From: Pontibacter ummariensis
Lineage (GTDB): Bacteria > Bacteroidota > Bacteroidia > Cytophagales > Hymenobacteraceae
NCBI RefSeq assembly: GCF_900188175.1
Contig: NZ_FZOQ01000012.1
Coordinates: forward strand, 124,001-188,000
Reading direction: 5' to 3'
DNA length: 64,000 nucleotides
This document shows, piece after piece, positions 45,831-54,028 of this stretch (positions are counted from its first letter, which is position 1; every line of letters begins with the position of its first letter). A program made the position numbers and the translations under genes. Below the pieces are notes generated by a model that did not search any database, was not told the origin of the DNA, and saw only the letters and a list, made by a program, of their open reading frames with translations.

Positions 45831-45868
45831 AAAAAAGGCAGTTGCTAAAGCGTAGCAACTGCCTTTTT
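45831..45868. terminator. Bidirectional terminator between SDR and aldo/keto reductase
   Basis: AAAAAGGCAGTTGCT and AGCAACTGCCTTTTT form a perfect 15-bp stem around a 7-base loop, with A- and T-rich ends serving both convergent genes. Confidence 0.92.
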
Positions 45869-45891
45869 CTGCTAAAGCATAAGGTTAGCCT

Positions 45892-46890
45892 TTATGCCTT
45901 TACCAACTCCAGCTTGTTAAGCTCTTCTGTGATAAAGTTTATCTCGTCCTGGCTCAGCTTCACGTGAATGGCCTTGGCATTTTGCGTAGCCTGCGCCGCA
46001 TTTCGGGCGCCCACCAAGGCGATAGTGATACCTGGCTGTTCTACTGTCCAGCGGATAACCAGTTGGGCCAGCGTCGCGTTCTTCTCGTCGGCCAGCGGCT
46101 TTATCTTTTGCAGGAACTCATCCGTGCGCTTCAGGTTATCGTCTTTAAAGAAATACAGGTTGGCACGGTGGTCGCCTTCGCTGAACGTATAGCCTGGCTT
46201 CATCTTGCCCGTTAACAGGCCGCGCTCCAGTGGGCTGTAAGCCAGAATGGACTTGTTGTTCTCCAGGCAGTAAGGCACCACGTCTGCTTCTATGTCGCGC
46301 TTTACCATGCTGTAGGGCACCTGGTTCGACACCAGCTTCACGTATTTCTCGGCCTCCTGCATCTGTGCCACATTGTAGTTACACACGCCGGCCTGCCGTA
46401 CTTTTCCTTCTTTGATCAGTTGCGCTACCGTTTCCATCGTTTCCTCGATAGGCGTAGTGGGATCTGGCCAGTGAATCTGGTAGAGGTCGATATAATCGGT
46501 GCCCAGGCGACGCAGGCTGTCTTCACATTCTTTGATGATGCTGTCGCGGCCTGCGTACTTATACACATCTATTTCTTTGCCACTGTTGTCCTGGCTCTTC
46601 ATGGCAAGCTCGCCTTTGTTCAGGTCCCAGCGCATGCCGTATTTTGTCAGGATCTGTACTTTGTCTCGTGGAATGCCCTTGATCGCTTCGCCCACGATCT
46701 CTTCGCTGGTGCCCTGCCCGTAGATAGGGGCCGTGTCGATAGAGGTAACGCCCAGGTCATAAGAAGCCCGGATGGCCTCCACGGCATCTTTACGCTCTGT
46801 GCCACCCCACATCCAACCACCGGCTGCCCAAGCGCCAAAAGTTACCACTGATACGTTCAGGTCTGATGTGCCTAGTTTTCTGAATTCCAT
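45892..46890 (-). CDS. Aldo/keto reductase
   Basis: This 332-residue NADPH-dependent oxidoreductase has SIDTAPIYGQGTSEEIVGEA with the catalytic Tyr, the Lys in VQILTKYGMRWDL, YQIHWPDPTTPIEETM with His and the cofactor-binding ALVGARNAAQATQNAKAI. It belongs to the YdhF/Gcy-like group with a WP(D/E)P motif. The substrate is not evident, although its position beside uronate genes leaves a sugar or aldehyde role open. It meets the SDR gene tail to tail. Confidence 0.9.
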   Translation of the reverse strand: MEFRKLGTSDLNVSVVTFGAWAAGGWMWGGTERKDAVEAIRASYDLGVTSIDTAPIYGQGTSEEIVGEAIKGIPRDKVQILTKYGMRWDLNKGELAMKSQDNSGKEIDVYKYAGRDSIIKECEDSLRRLGTDYIDLYQIHWPDPTTPIEETMETVAQLIKEGKVRQAGVCNYNVAQMQEAEKYVKLVSNQVPYSMVKRDIEADVVPYCLENNKSILAYSPLERGLLTGKMKPGYTFSEGDHRANLYFFKDDNLKRTDEFLQKIKPLADEKNATLAQLVIRWTVEQPGITIALVGARNAAQATQNAKAIHVKLSQDEINFITEELNKLELVKA

Positions 46891-47110
46891 GTCTGTCTGC
46901 TTACGGTTTTATATAATAAATATAATGTGCATGTCTCTGTCCTTCCGGCTCTGTTTGAGAAAGAACTTCAAACTAAGTAGAAACGGTTGAAGGCAGGATA
47001 TGTTTGCGAACGGGACAGGAAGCAATGCCTAAAGAACAATCGGATTCTGTGCGGGTTGTCTAAGTACCGTCTAAAGCGTTGGGCCCCGCTAAGGTAAGTG
47101 TGGAAAAAAT

Positions 47111-47137
47111 AAGCCCTTCTGGTTTGCAGAAGGGCTT
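47111..47137 (-). terminator. Terminator of the small gene at 47163
   Basis: AAGCCCTTCTG and GCAGAAGGGCTT form a near-perfect 11-bp stem. On the minus strand it is followed by TATTTTTT. Confidence 0.85.
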
Positions 47138-47162
47138 ATCGTTTATCAGGTAAGGAAGGGCT

Positions 47163-47459
47163 TTAGCCTTTGTACACAACGTTAAATTTCTTCAACTCCT
47201 CTACAGGGCCAAAGTGTTTCTTCTCAATGGTTCTGCCACGGCGCTTCAGGTGTACTTCCACGGGAGCCATTGTCTTGGTCATGTCAGAGTTTACCACTTT
47301 CACATAAAACTTGCGTGCTTCCTCTGCGGCTCCTTTCTCGAAGGTGTGCTTTTGCTGGTTGCCGTTCACCGGCAGGCCTGGGATCACCTGGTAGGTGGTG
47401 CAGACTACCTCGTACTTCGGAAGGAATGGCTTGATGACTTTCTGGAGTAATCTTTTCAT
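47163..47459 (-). CDS. Small basic protein of unknown function
   Basis: This 98-residue protein starts at 47459 (MKRLLQKVIKPFLPKYE). An upstream in-frame ATG at 47480 would add seven residues. It is Lys-rich and soluble, with patterns such as EEARKFYVKVVNSDMTKT, then VEVHLKRRGR and a final EELKKFNVVYKG. I do not recognise a family. A clear terminator follows it and no close co-directional neighbour exists, so it seems to be a single-gene unit. Confidence 0.7.
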   Translation of the reverse strand: MKRLLQKVIKPFLPKYEVVCTTYQVIPGLPVNGNQQKHTFEKGAAEEARKFYVKVVNSDMTKTMAPVEVHLKRRGRTIEKKHFGPVEELKKFNVVYKG

Positions 47460-47726
47460 GTGGTTTCTATTTGTTCTCAAGCTTATTATCCGGGCAAGAT
47501 AAAGCTTTATTTCTTTTATGTGATAAAATAAGTATTATTTTTTGAGTTCAGGAGTAACTGCCTGACCGTGAGCATTAAGTGCGTTTACACGGGAAAAAGC
47601 TGGATTCGGCTCGGCACAAGCCTTTGGCCAGGTAGTAAGCTTAAAACGTAAAGTGCAAAACTTTTATTGTTACCTGAAACTTCGCTACTTTAGGTAGTGT
47701 AACCCGACATTTAACAACAAAAGACT

Positions 47727-48599
47727 ATGCAAAAGGCATTACTGGCGCTCACATTCATGCTGCTGCCCACCTTGCTGTTTGCCCAGACCGGGCGCGTGTT
47801 CGACAACCTGAGCATGAAAAGCAAGATCCTGAAGGACAACAACCGGAAGTACGCCATCTACCTTCCGCCGGACTATGATACCTCTAAGCGCAGCTATCCT
47901 GTGTTGTACCTGTTGCACGGGGCCGGCGACGACCAGACCGGATGGGTGCAGTTCGGCGAGGTGTTGCGCATAGCCGATAAGGCGATTAACGAGGGCAAAG
48001 CCACCCCGATGGTGATCGTGATGCCCGATGCGAACACGGGGCAGCGGGGCTACTTCAATGACGAGACAGGCGAGTGGCGCTACGAGGACTTTTTTTTCGA
48101 GGAGTTCATGCCCTACATCGAGAAGGAGTACCGCATCAAGGGAGAGAAGCGCTACCGTGCAGTCGCCGGATTGTCGATGGGTGGCGGCGGTACCTTTACC
48201 TATGCCCTGCATCATCCGGAGCTGTTCTCTTCCGCCTGTCCGCTTAGTGCTTCTGTGGGGGCTCTTTCGCTGGCCGAGGCCAAGGCGTATCTGGAGCGAA
48301 TCGGGAATAAACCCGTAATGGCAACCGATGCCCAGGTAGAGGCCCACTATAAGCGCCACAATGCCCTGGAGTTGATCCGTAACCTGCCTGAGGACCAGAA
48401 GAAGGCCGTGCGCTGGTACATTGATTGTGGTGACGACGACTTCCTGTACGAGGGGAACTCTCTGGCGCATATTGCCATGCGCAAGCAGGAGATTCCGCAT
48501 GAGTTCCGGGTGCGGGATGGCGGTCATAACTGGACCTACTGGCGCACCGCGCTTCCTACGGTGTTAGAGTTCGTTTCAGATGCTTTCCACCAGCACTAA
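47727..48599 (+). CDS. Exported esterase, CE1/esterase-D-like
   Basis: This 290-residue protein has a signal peptide ending LLFAQ. The alpha/beta-hydrolase core contains VLYLLHGAGDDQTGW, PMVIVMPDANTG and the nucleophile elbow GLSMGGGG with S150. A later Asp is in DCGDDDFLYEG and the His is in VRDGGHNWTYW. This is the esterase-D/feruloyl-esterase (CE1-like) arrangement. The target may be an acyl-sugar or feruloylated wall sugar, but that is not shown by the sequence. Confidence 0.87.
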   Translation: MQKALLALTFMLLPTLLFAQTGRVFDNLSMKSKILKDNNRKYAIYLPPDYDTSKRSYPVLYLLHGAGDDQTGWVQFGEVLRIADKAINEGKATPMVIVMPDANTGQRGYFNDETGEWRYEDFFFEEFMPYIEKEYRIKGEKRYRAVAGLSMGGGGTFTYALHHPELFSSACPLSASVGALSLAEAKAYLERIGNKPVMATDAQVEAHYKRHNALELIRNLPEDQKKAVRWYIDCGDDDFLYEGNSLAHIAMRKQEIPHEFRVRDGGHNWTYWRTALPTVLEFVSDAFHQH

Positions 48600-48674
48600 G
48601 CTAGTGCACTCGCCAGAGTCGTACTTTTAAACAGAACTTACGCGAACAGCAAGCCCTCTGGCCCCTTAACAAAG

Positions 48675-48718
48675 AACAGCCACCGCCTCACAGCTAGTAT
48701 TGGGAGGCGGTGGCTGTT
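48675..48718. terminator. Bidirectional terminator between esterase and hydrolase
   Basis: AACAGCCACCGCCTC and its complement form a perfect 15-bp stem around a 14-base loop between convergent genes. Confidence 0.85.
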
Positions 48719-48766
48719 ATAGTGGTTGCCGTTAGCAGGTGGTAGCTTTACTAAAAGGACATGTTT

Positions 48767-49804
48767 TTATACAACCTGTTTTAGGATAGAATTCACCGCA
48801 GCGGCGACTTCTGTTGGATGATCTTCAGGGGTAAAGTGACGGCCGCCTGGTATGCGCGTCAATGGGGCACCAAGGTCAGTAGCCAGCTGCTCGCCGGAGG
48901 TCATGCCCAGAGGGTCGGCGTCTCCCCACACAACATGGGCGGGAGCTACTATGTTGGCCAGTTGCCCTACAAGCTCTGCCGTATCATCCGAATCGAGGTT
49001 GCGTAGCTGGTGAGCAAAGGCCTTGGGGCCAACAGACCGGGCGTAGGGCTGCCAGTGTAACGCATAAGAGCTCCAGCGGCGCTTAGCGTTATCGTGCCCC
49101 AAGTTAATGACACCGGCCAGGTAAAGAGGCTTTAGCAGCGGAGCCGGCAGCTTCTCTATCAGAGAACTCATCGCGCGCGCTATTTGTACCAGTTTTACCG
49201 GCCAGTTTCTGTAGGCGACACAGTCGACTAAGGTCAGACCCATGCAGAGCTCGGGGTGCTGGCTTAGCAAGCGCTGGAGCACACCTCCCCCTAGATCATG
49301 GCCTACAAATACGGCCTGGGTAATGCCTTTGTGCAGCAACCAGGCGTACAGGTACTCTGCCTGCTTGGCCACGGAGATGTCCCGTTCCAGTCCTTCTTCC
49401 ATCGACCAGCCGAAGCCAACCAGTTCCCAGGCATAGCAGCGAATGCCCTCACGGGCTACTTTCGGAATAACATAGCGCCAGAGCCGCGGATGCGTGGGAA
49501 TGCCATGCACCAGTACGACTGGCAGGCTGCCGGGAGCACTGTCGCCGTGTTCTTCCCAGCGCATGGTAATGTCGCCCACTACATCGGTATAGCTGTTTTC
49601 TGGTGCAGCTACGTCGTCTGTATCAGCAGCGGGTACCTGCAAAGAGGATTTGTACTTTAGCAGTCCCTGCCCTAGTTCTAAGGTGGCGATAGTGGTAAGC
49701 GGTAACTTCCAACTGTTATTTCGGGGTAAAGCCATGGCTAAGCCGGCCGCCGCACCGCCAACGAAGAGATGAAGGTTTTGCTTTAAAGTTTGTTTGATTT
49801 CCAT
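48767..49804 (-). CDS. Alpha/beta-hydrolase, haloalkane-dehalogenase/epoxide-hydrolase-like
   Basis: This 345-residue protein carries the oxyanion motif HGIPTHPRLW and a nucleophile elbow GHDLGG in which the nucleophile is Asp170, as in haloalkane dehalogenases and epoxide hydrolases. The C-terminal GRHFTPEDHP region probably supplies the catalytic His. An N-terminal hydrophobic segment of about 18 residues (LFVGGAAAGLAMALPR) may anchor it in a membrane. Substrate is unknown. Confidence 0.83.
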   Translation of the reverse strand: MEIKQTLKQNLHLFVGGAAAGLAMALPRNNSWKLPLTTIATLELGQGLLKYKSSLQVPAADTDDVAAPENSYTDVVGDITMRWEEHGDSAPGSLPVVLVHGIPTHPRLWRYVIPKVAREGIRCYAWELVGFGWSMEEGLERDISVAKQAEYLYAWLLHKGITQAVFVGHDLGGGVLQRLLSQHPELCMGLTLVDCVAYRNWPVKLVQIARAMSSLIEKLPAPLLKPLYLAGVINLGHDNAKRRWSSYALHWQPYARSVGPKAFAHQLRNLDSDDTAELVGQLANIVAPAHVVWGDADPLGMTSGEQLATDLGAPLTRIPGGRHFTPEDHPTEVAAAVNSILKQVV

Positions 49805-49948
49805 AGCGTATACATTTGAGGTGTATTTAAAAGTATACGGTAGCAGGTCCTACAGTTTTGGAAACCTGGTGACGAGAGGTAAGGAAAGGGGAGAAGTTAG
49901 TGAAGGGCAGACAAAGGAGCGGGAAGTGCTTTCTGGCTTATTTGCTCC

Positions 49949-50440
49949 CTACTGCTTCTGTGCCAGCAGCTTTTCAATACGCGGTTCTATTTTCTCTGGC
50001 TTGGTGATAGGGGCAAACCGCTTCACCGGCTTACCATTCGCATCTATTAGAAATTTGGTGAAGTTCCACTTGATACGGCTGCCGAACAGGCCGCCGAGCT
50101 CTGACTTGAGGTACTTAAACACAGGGTGGGCACTGTCCCCGTTCACGTCTACTTTCTCAAACATCGGAAAGCTAACCCCATAGTTGATCAGGCAGCCTTC
50201 TTCAATTTCCCTAGCATCGCCCGGTTCCTGCTGACCAAACTGATTACAGGGGAAGCCGAGTATAACCAGGCCCTCGTCTTTGTGTTTTTTGTACAGCGCC
50301 TCCAGCCCCTCGTACTGCGGCGTGAGGCCACACTTGCTGGCCGTATTTACCACCAGTACCACCTTCCCCTTAAAATGCTCCATCGGAACCTCTTTGCCTT
50401 GCAGTGATTTTGCGGATAACTGGTAGAACGTCGATGCCAT
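49949..50440 (-). CDS. Glutathione peroxidase-family thiol peroxidase
   Basis: This 163-residue peroxidase has peroxidatic Cys37 in NTASKCGLTPQYEGLE, the second family stretch VILGFPCNQFGQQEPG, and the Trp-Asn pair in IKWNFTKFLID. It is a Cys rather than Sec enzyme, so it probably uses thioredoxin, or another thiol, as reductant. It has no signal peptide and should be cytoplasmic. It sits 52 bases after mnmD in the same direction. Confidence 0.93.
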   Translation of the reverse strand: MASTFYQLSAKSLQGKEVPMEHFKGKVVLVVNTASKCGLTPQYEGLEALYKKHKDEGLVILGFPCNQFGQQEPGDAREIEEGCLINYGVSFPMFEKVDVNGDSAHPVFKYLKSELGGLFGSRIKWNFTKFLIDANGKPVKRFAPITKPEKIEPRIEKLLAQKQ

Positions 50441-50492
50441 AGGTAAAGGATTTAGGGATAGTAAGAGTTAAACTGGGCTTGTGCCAGGCTTA

Positions 50493-51170
50493 TTAGTCCA
50501 CTGGTTTTACGCCTCGTGTCATTTCGCGTTTCCCCGGAGGGCCTGGCAGAGCTTCTACTTCAAAGCCTGCGGCCTTCAGGCTGCGCTTAAAAGAGCCCTT
50601 GGCGCAGTACGTAACCAACACGCCGCCAGGGCGGGTGGCCTGGTACAGCTTCCGGAACATCGCCTCCGTCCAGAGCTCCGGCTGCTTTTCAGGGGCAAAG
50701 GCGTCAAAGTACACCAGGTCGTAGTACGACTGTGGCGGCACAAACTCTTCCAGTGTCTCGTGGATCTTCTGCAGGGTAAAGTAGGGGATCAGGTCAACCG
50801 GTACGTTCCAATCGGCCTGGTGCATCTGCTTAAACACGTCCTGTAGCTCGGGGTTTAAGATCACCTGCTCGAACTGCAACTGGTTTACCAGCTCTTCACT
50901 AAGAGGGAACTTCTCCAGCGTGTCGTACTGGATAAAGGCCTTCTGGGCCAGTGCAAACGGAAAGGTAAGCACGGCGTTCAGCCCTGTGCCGAAGCCAACC
51001 TCCAGTATTTTGATGTCTTTCTTAGACTGTAGCACGTGCTCCAGCCCGTGCTTTATAAAAACATGCTGCGACTCCTGTAGCGCTCCATGCACCGAGTGGT
51101 AGTGCTCGTTTAATTCGGGCACATACAGGGTGTTCGAGCCGTCTTTCGTTTGTCGTATTTCGAGGTGCAT
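50493..51170 (-). CDS. mnmD: MnmD, tRNA (mnm5s2U34) methyltransferase
   Basis: This SAM-dependent enzyme completes the modification of the wobble uridine in some tRNAs. It is the stand-alone equivalent of the MnmC methyltransferase domain. It has 225 residues, with LEVGFGTGLNAVLTF binding SAM, YDLVYFDAFAPEKQPELW, and the C-terminal VTYCAKGSFKRSLKAAGFEV and PPGKREMTRG. The final MTRG is typical of this domain. A good Bacteroidota promoter lies right upstream. Confidence 0.93.
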   Translation of the reverse strand: MHLEIRQTKDGSNTLYVPELNEHYHSVHGALQESQHVFIKHGLEHVLQSKKDIKILEVGFGTGLNAVLTFPFALAQKAFIQYDTLEKFPLSEELVNQLQFEQVILNPELQDVFKQMHQADWNVPVDLIPYFTLQKIHETLEEFVPPQSYYDLVYFDAFAPEKQPELWTEAMFRKLYQATRPGGVLVTYCAKGSFKRSLKAAGFEVEALPGPPGKREMTRGVKPVD

Positions 51171-51188
51171 CTTTTTTGCGTTACTTTA

Positions 51189-51220
51189 CAAATGTAAGCA
51201 TTGTGCAGGACTGGCTGCAA
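51189..51220 (-). promoter_or_regulatory. Promoter of mnmD
   Basis: Read on the minus strand, a TTG (-33 box, 51218-51220) is followed after 21 bases by TACATTTG (51189-51196), the Bacteroidota -7 consensus TAnnTTTG. It leaves a short leader of about a dozen bases before the mnmD ATG. Confidence 0.65.
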
Positions 51221-51334
51221 TACAGGGACCTTAGAAATTTTTAGCGCAAAGGCTTTTATGGTTTCCTGACTGTCTGTCCTGTGTTAAGGCAGTGCAAAGG
51301 GCTTGCCCAAGGAGCAGGCGTAACAACAAATAAA

Positions 51335-51763
51335 ATGGCAAGAGTAAAAGTAGCGATACCCGAACACACGCACCTGCAGACCACTATTCCCCTACGTATC
51401 ACCGACCTGAACTATGGCGCTCACCTGGGCAACGATGCCTTGCTCTCGATTATGCACGAGGCCCGGCTACAATTGTTGCAGCATTACGGCTACAGCGAGA
51501 TGGAGCTGGGCGGGGCAAGCCTGATCATGGCCGACGTGGCCATCGAATACAAAGGCGAAGGCTTTTACGGCGATGTGTTGACGATACAACTGGCTTTTGA
51601 CGACCTGAACAAGTACGGCTTCGATATCACCTACCACGTGCTCAACCAGGAAGGAAAGGAAATTGCACGGGCAAAAACAGGCATGTTGTGCTTTAACTAC
51701 AAAGAACGGAAGCTGATGGCACTGCCGGATGAAGTTAAGGCAAAGATTGAAGCGAAAGCATAA
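51335..51763 (+). CDS. Acyl-CoA thioesterase, hotdog fold
   Basis: This 142-residue protein starts at 51335; an earlier frame from 51281 lacks family character. The hotdog fold is seen in IPLRITDLNYGAHLGNDALLS, the 4HBT active-site region with an Asp/Asn, followed by the helix IMHEARLQLLQHYG, and the central VAIEYKGEGFYGDVLTIQL. It is cytoplasmic and probably hydrolyses acyl-CoA. It diverges from mnmD across a 164-base gap. Confidence 0.88.
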   Translation: MARVKVAIPEHTHLQTTIPLRITDLNYGAHLGNDALLSIMHEARLQLLQHYGYSEMELGGASLIMADVAIEYKGEGFYGDVLTIQLAFDDLNKYGFDITYHVLNQEGKEIARAKTGMLCFNYKERKLMALPDEVKAKIEAKA

Positions 51764-51896
51764 GTAGTTGCATGCGAGGTTCTTAAGCAAGCAAAGCTAT
51801 TGTAGCTAAACAGGACATTCGGGGCTTGAGGAGAATTCCAGGTAGAGCGCATTTGCATATAAAAGCGATATACAGGAGAGTATGCTGTGTTTCTGC

Positions 51897-52349
51897 TTAT
51901 CGCTTCTTAAACTCATAGGTTATGATGCCATGGTGTGCTGTCGTCCAGCCAGAGCTGCTAAAATAGCTTGCGTTCGGTACCTCAACAGCCCATACCATAT
52001 CAGACTTAGAGATTGTCTTGATCTCAAAGGGTGGGTGAGGCCCAATGGTTAATAGCTTAATAAAGTTCTTATCGCCACTCTCTGTAAGGGTATAGGCGTC
52101 TTTCCTGACGGTGCCCCAAGCATCGGTCATCGTCGTGTTTCCATATTCGTCAAAACCGAACTCCGTTTTATGCTCGCTTTTTTCGGAGTGCAGCAGCTGG
52201 TTGCTCTCATCGTAGAGGTTATATGTTAGGGCAAAATGGAGCCATTTTCCCTTTAGCTGCTGGTTTATGGTTAGGGGAGCAGCCTCCTCCTTTTTGCAGG
52301 AGCTTATAACTAAACATAACAGCAGGAACAACAGGGGCAGTCGTTTCAT
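51897..52349 (-). CDS. Small lipocalin-like lipoprotein A
   Basis: This 150-residue protein has a lipoprotein signal ending VISSC, followed by KKEEAAP, an acidic stretch compatible with surface export. The mature part starts INQQLKGKWLHFALTYNLYD and shows alternating beta-strand patterns, ending HHGIITYEFKKR. It looks like the small lipocalin-like family common in Bacteroidota. The next gene upstream is a related protein with the same layout, so the two are probably paralogues. Confidence 0.7.
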   Translation of the reverse strand: MKRLPLLFLLLCLVISSCKKEEAAPLTINQQLKGKWLHFALTYNLYDESNQLLHSEKSEHKTEFGFDEYGNTTMTDAWGTVRKDAYTLTESGDKNFIKLLTIGPHPPFEIKTISKSDMVWAVEVPNASYFSSSGWTTAHHGIITYEFKKR

Positions 52350-52447
52350 GTGGATGGGGCATTTAGGTTTTGAGCTTTTAACTGATTACTAGCTACAAAC
52401 TGTAGTCCCTTCGATTAGAAGGGAGCCGACAGAGCAGCAGCATAATA

Positions 52448-52903
52448 CTACCTTCTTTCGAACTCTAGTATGTAAACCGCATGGTGTGCCGTTTTCTCCT
52501 GGTAAGTAACAGGGTCCCGGTAAATGTTATCCTGGTGCTCGATTATCCACGACATATTGGTTTCTGAAAAACCTTTTACCTCGATTGGATTATTCGGCAA
52601 GCCTTGGAGCGTGATGTAGTCTTTCCCATTATTAGAGGATAGGGTGTAAGTGCCTTCATAAGGGGAAAACCTGCCCATATATTCTCTGTAAGCAGTCCCG
52701 TCAAACGTAAACACCATCCTTATTTCGTAAGGCTTTCTGTAAATTTCCCTGTTGTCTTTATCATAGTAGACGAGTATGTCTCTTATAACATCCCACCGGC
52801 CCTTTATTTGCTCATTTATGGAAGGTGCTGCCTCTTTATCCTCCTTTTTACAGGACATAAGAGCAAATAAGAACAGTAGCGGCAACAGGTGTAGCTTTTT
52901 CAT
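52448..52903 (-). CDS. Small lipocalin-like lipoprotein B (paralogue of A)
   Basis: This 151-residue protein starts at 52903 (MKKLHLLPLLFLFALMSC); a longer frame to 52936 adds 11 residues without signal character. The Cys is followed by KKEDKEAAPSINEQIKGRWD, which closely mirrors the start of lipoprotein A (KEEAAP and INQQLKGKW). The last strand, AHHAVYILEFERR, parallels AHHGIITYEFKKR. It is 98 bases upstream of A in the same direction. Function is unknown. Confidence 0.72.
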   Translation of the reverse strand: MKKLHLLPLLFLFALMSCKKEDKEAAPSINEQIKGRWDVIRDILVYYDKDNREIYRKPYEIRMVFTFDGTAYREYMGRFSPYEGTYTLSSNNGKDYITLQGLPNNPIEVKGFSETNMSWIIEHQDNIYRDPVTYQEKTAHHAVYILEFERR

Positions 52904-53067
52904 GAAACAGCTTAAATAGGGTGTTAACCGTTGCAAGAGGTCCTAATAGCGATTCATAAATCAAAGAGGCTTAAAATGACCTGCAACATAAGATAAGTAA
53001 TATATAAATAGTTGATTGAATTTTAGCTACTTTAGTGCAAAAAATACCATTGTTGGATCACCTTTTT

Positions 53068-53838
53068 ATGAAAGTAAATTCCCTGTTACGTGTCCTGCCT
53101 TTAATGACGATCCTTGGTCTGGCTTCCTGCGAGAAGGACAGTGATGTGGAGAGGCATAAAGGAGACATTGCTGGTAAAGTAAGGCTGTTTGATGTGCATC
53201 GGGATGAAATTTCTGACAGGTCAGGCGTAACCGTAGAGGCGCTTATAGGAGACCAGAAGTTTACGACCACCACTAATGCGACAGGAGAGTTTACTTTCAG
53301 GCAGATCCCCACAGGGGACTACATTATAAATTTCCGGAAAGAGAACTTTGGCGGCTTTGACTCCCTAAAGTTTGACCACCTAAACGCAGTAGACTCCTTG
53401 TTGTTTGCCAAATTGGCCGAAGTGCCACAGGGTAGCACGACAGTTGATTTTATCAGAACTGAACATCAACCTAATATTAACAGTTACTGGGTGTATCCCT
53501 ACACAAGTATTGTGTATGCTACGGAAGAGTGGGTAGTGGCGTCCAAGTGGCTTTACTTTAGCAAAGACCCTGCTGTATCCAGTACCAACTTTATGTACCG
53601 GGCAGTAGAGTGCTGCCTGGGAGGGAACTCCTCCTATCCTAGCTCTGCGGCACAGGCTATTGATGTGAAGACGTTCTATCAAAACGGCTTCGCTTCAGGG
53701 GATAAGGTTTATATCGCCTCCTATCTTGGAAACCAGATGCTTCTGCGCTACAGCAATCAGGCAAAAGGGTATGACCGCTATATCTTCCCGGCCCATGGTA
53801 CGGCCCGTTCTAACGTAAAGAGCTTTATTTTGCCGTAA
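53068..53838 (+). CDS. Lipoprotein with carboxypeptidase-regulatory-like domain
   Basis: This 256-residue protein starts at 53068 (MKVNSLLRVLPLMTILG) and has a lipobox ending GLASC, followed by EKDSDVE, a surface-export-like acidic stretch. Residues 30-105 (DIAGKVRLFDVHRDEISDRS to FRQIPTGDYIINFRKENF) form a carboxypeptidase-regulatory-like domain. The remaining half is not recognisable. It is followed by a bidirectional terminator. Confidence 0.7.
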   Translation: MKVNSLLRVLPLMTILGLASCEKDSDVERHKGDIAGKVRLFDVHRDEISDRSGVTVEALIGDQKFTTTTNATGEFTFRQIPTGDYIINFRKENFGGFDSLKFDHLNAVDSLLFAKLAEVPQGSTTVDFIRTEHQPNINSYWVYPYTSIVYATEEWVVASKWLYFSKDPAVSSTNFMYRAVECCLGGNSSYPSSAAQAIDVKTFYQNGFASGDKVYIASYLGNQMLLRYSNQAKGYDRYIFPAHGTARSNVKSFILP

Positions 53839-53914
53839 AGCTCCTTCTCAGCAAAAACAGCACTCCCATTCTTGCATTGCCCCTCACCGCTCTGTAACTG
53901 TGCTTCCAGAGGTA

Positions 53915-53963
53915 TTTAAAAGGGCTTCTTCGAACTGTAACAGTATAAGGACGCCCTTTTAAA
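53915..53963. terminator. Bidirectional terminator between convergent lipoprotein genes
   Basis: TTTAAAAGGGC and GCCCTTTTAAA form a perfect 11-bp outer stem with an inner stem-loop between them. Confidence 0.75.
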
Positions 53964-54028
53964 GTAATAACATAAACAATGCCTTACGTTGTCCCGCTGA
54001 CAGCAAGTCTTTTATCTACCCTTTGCCT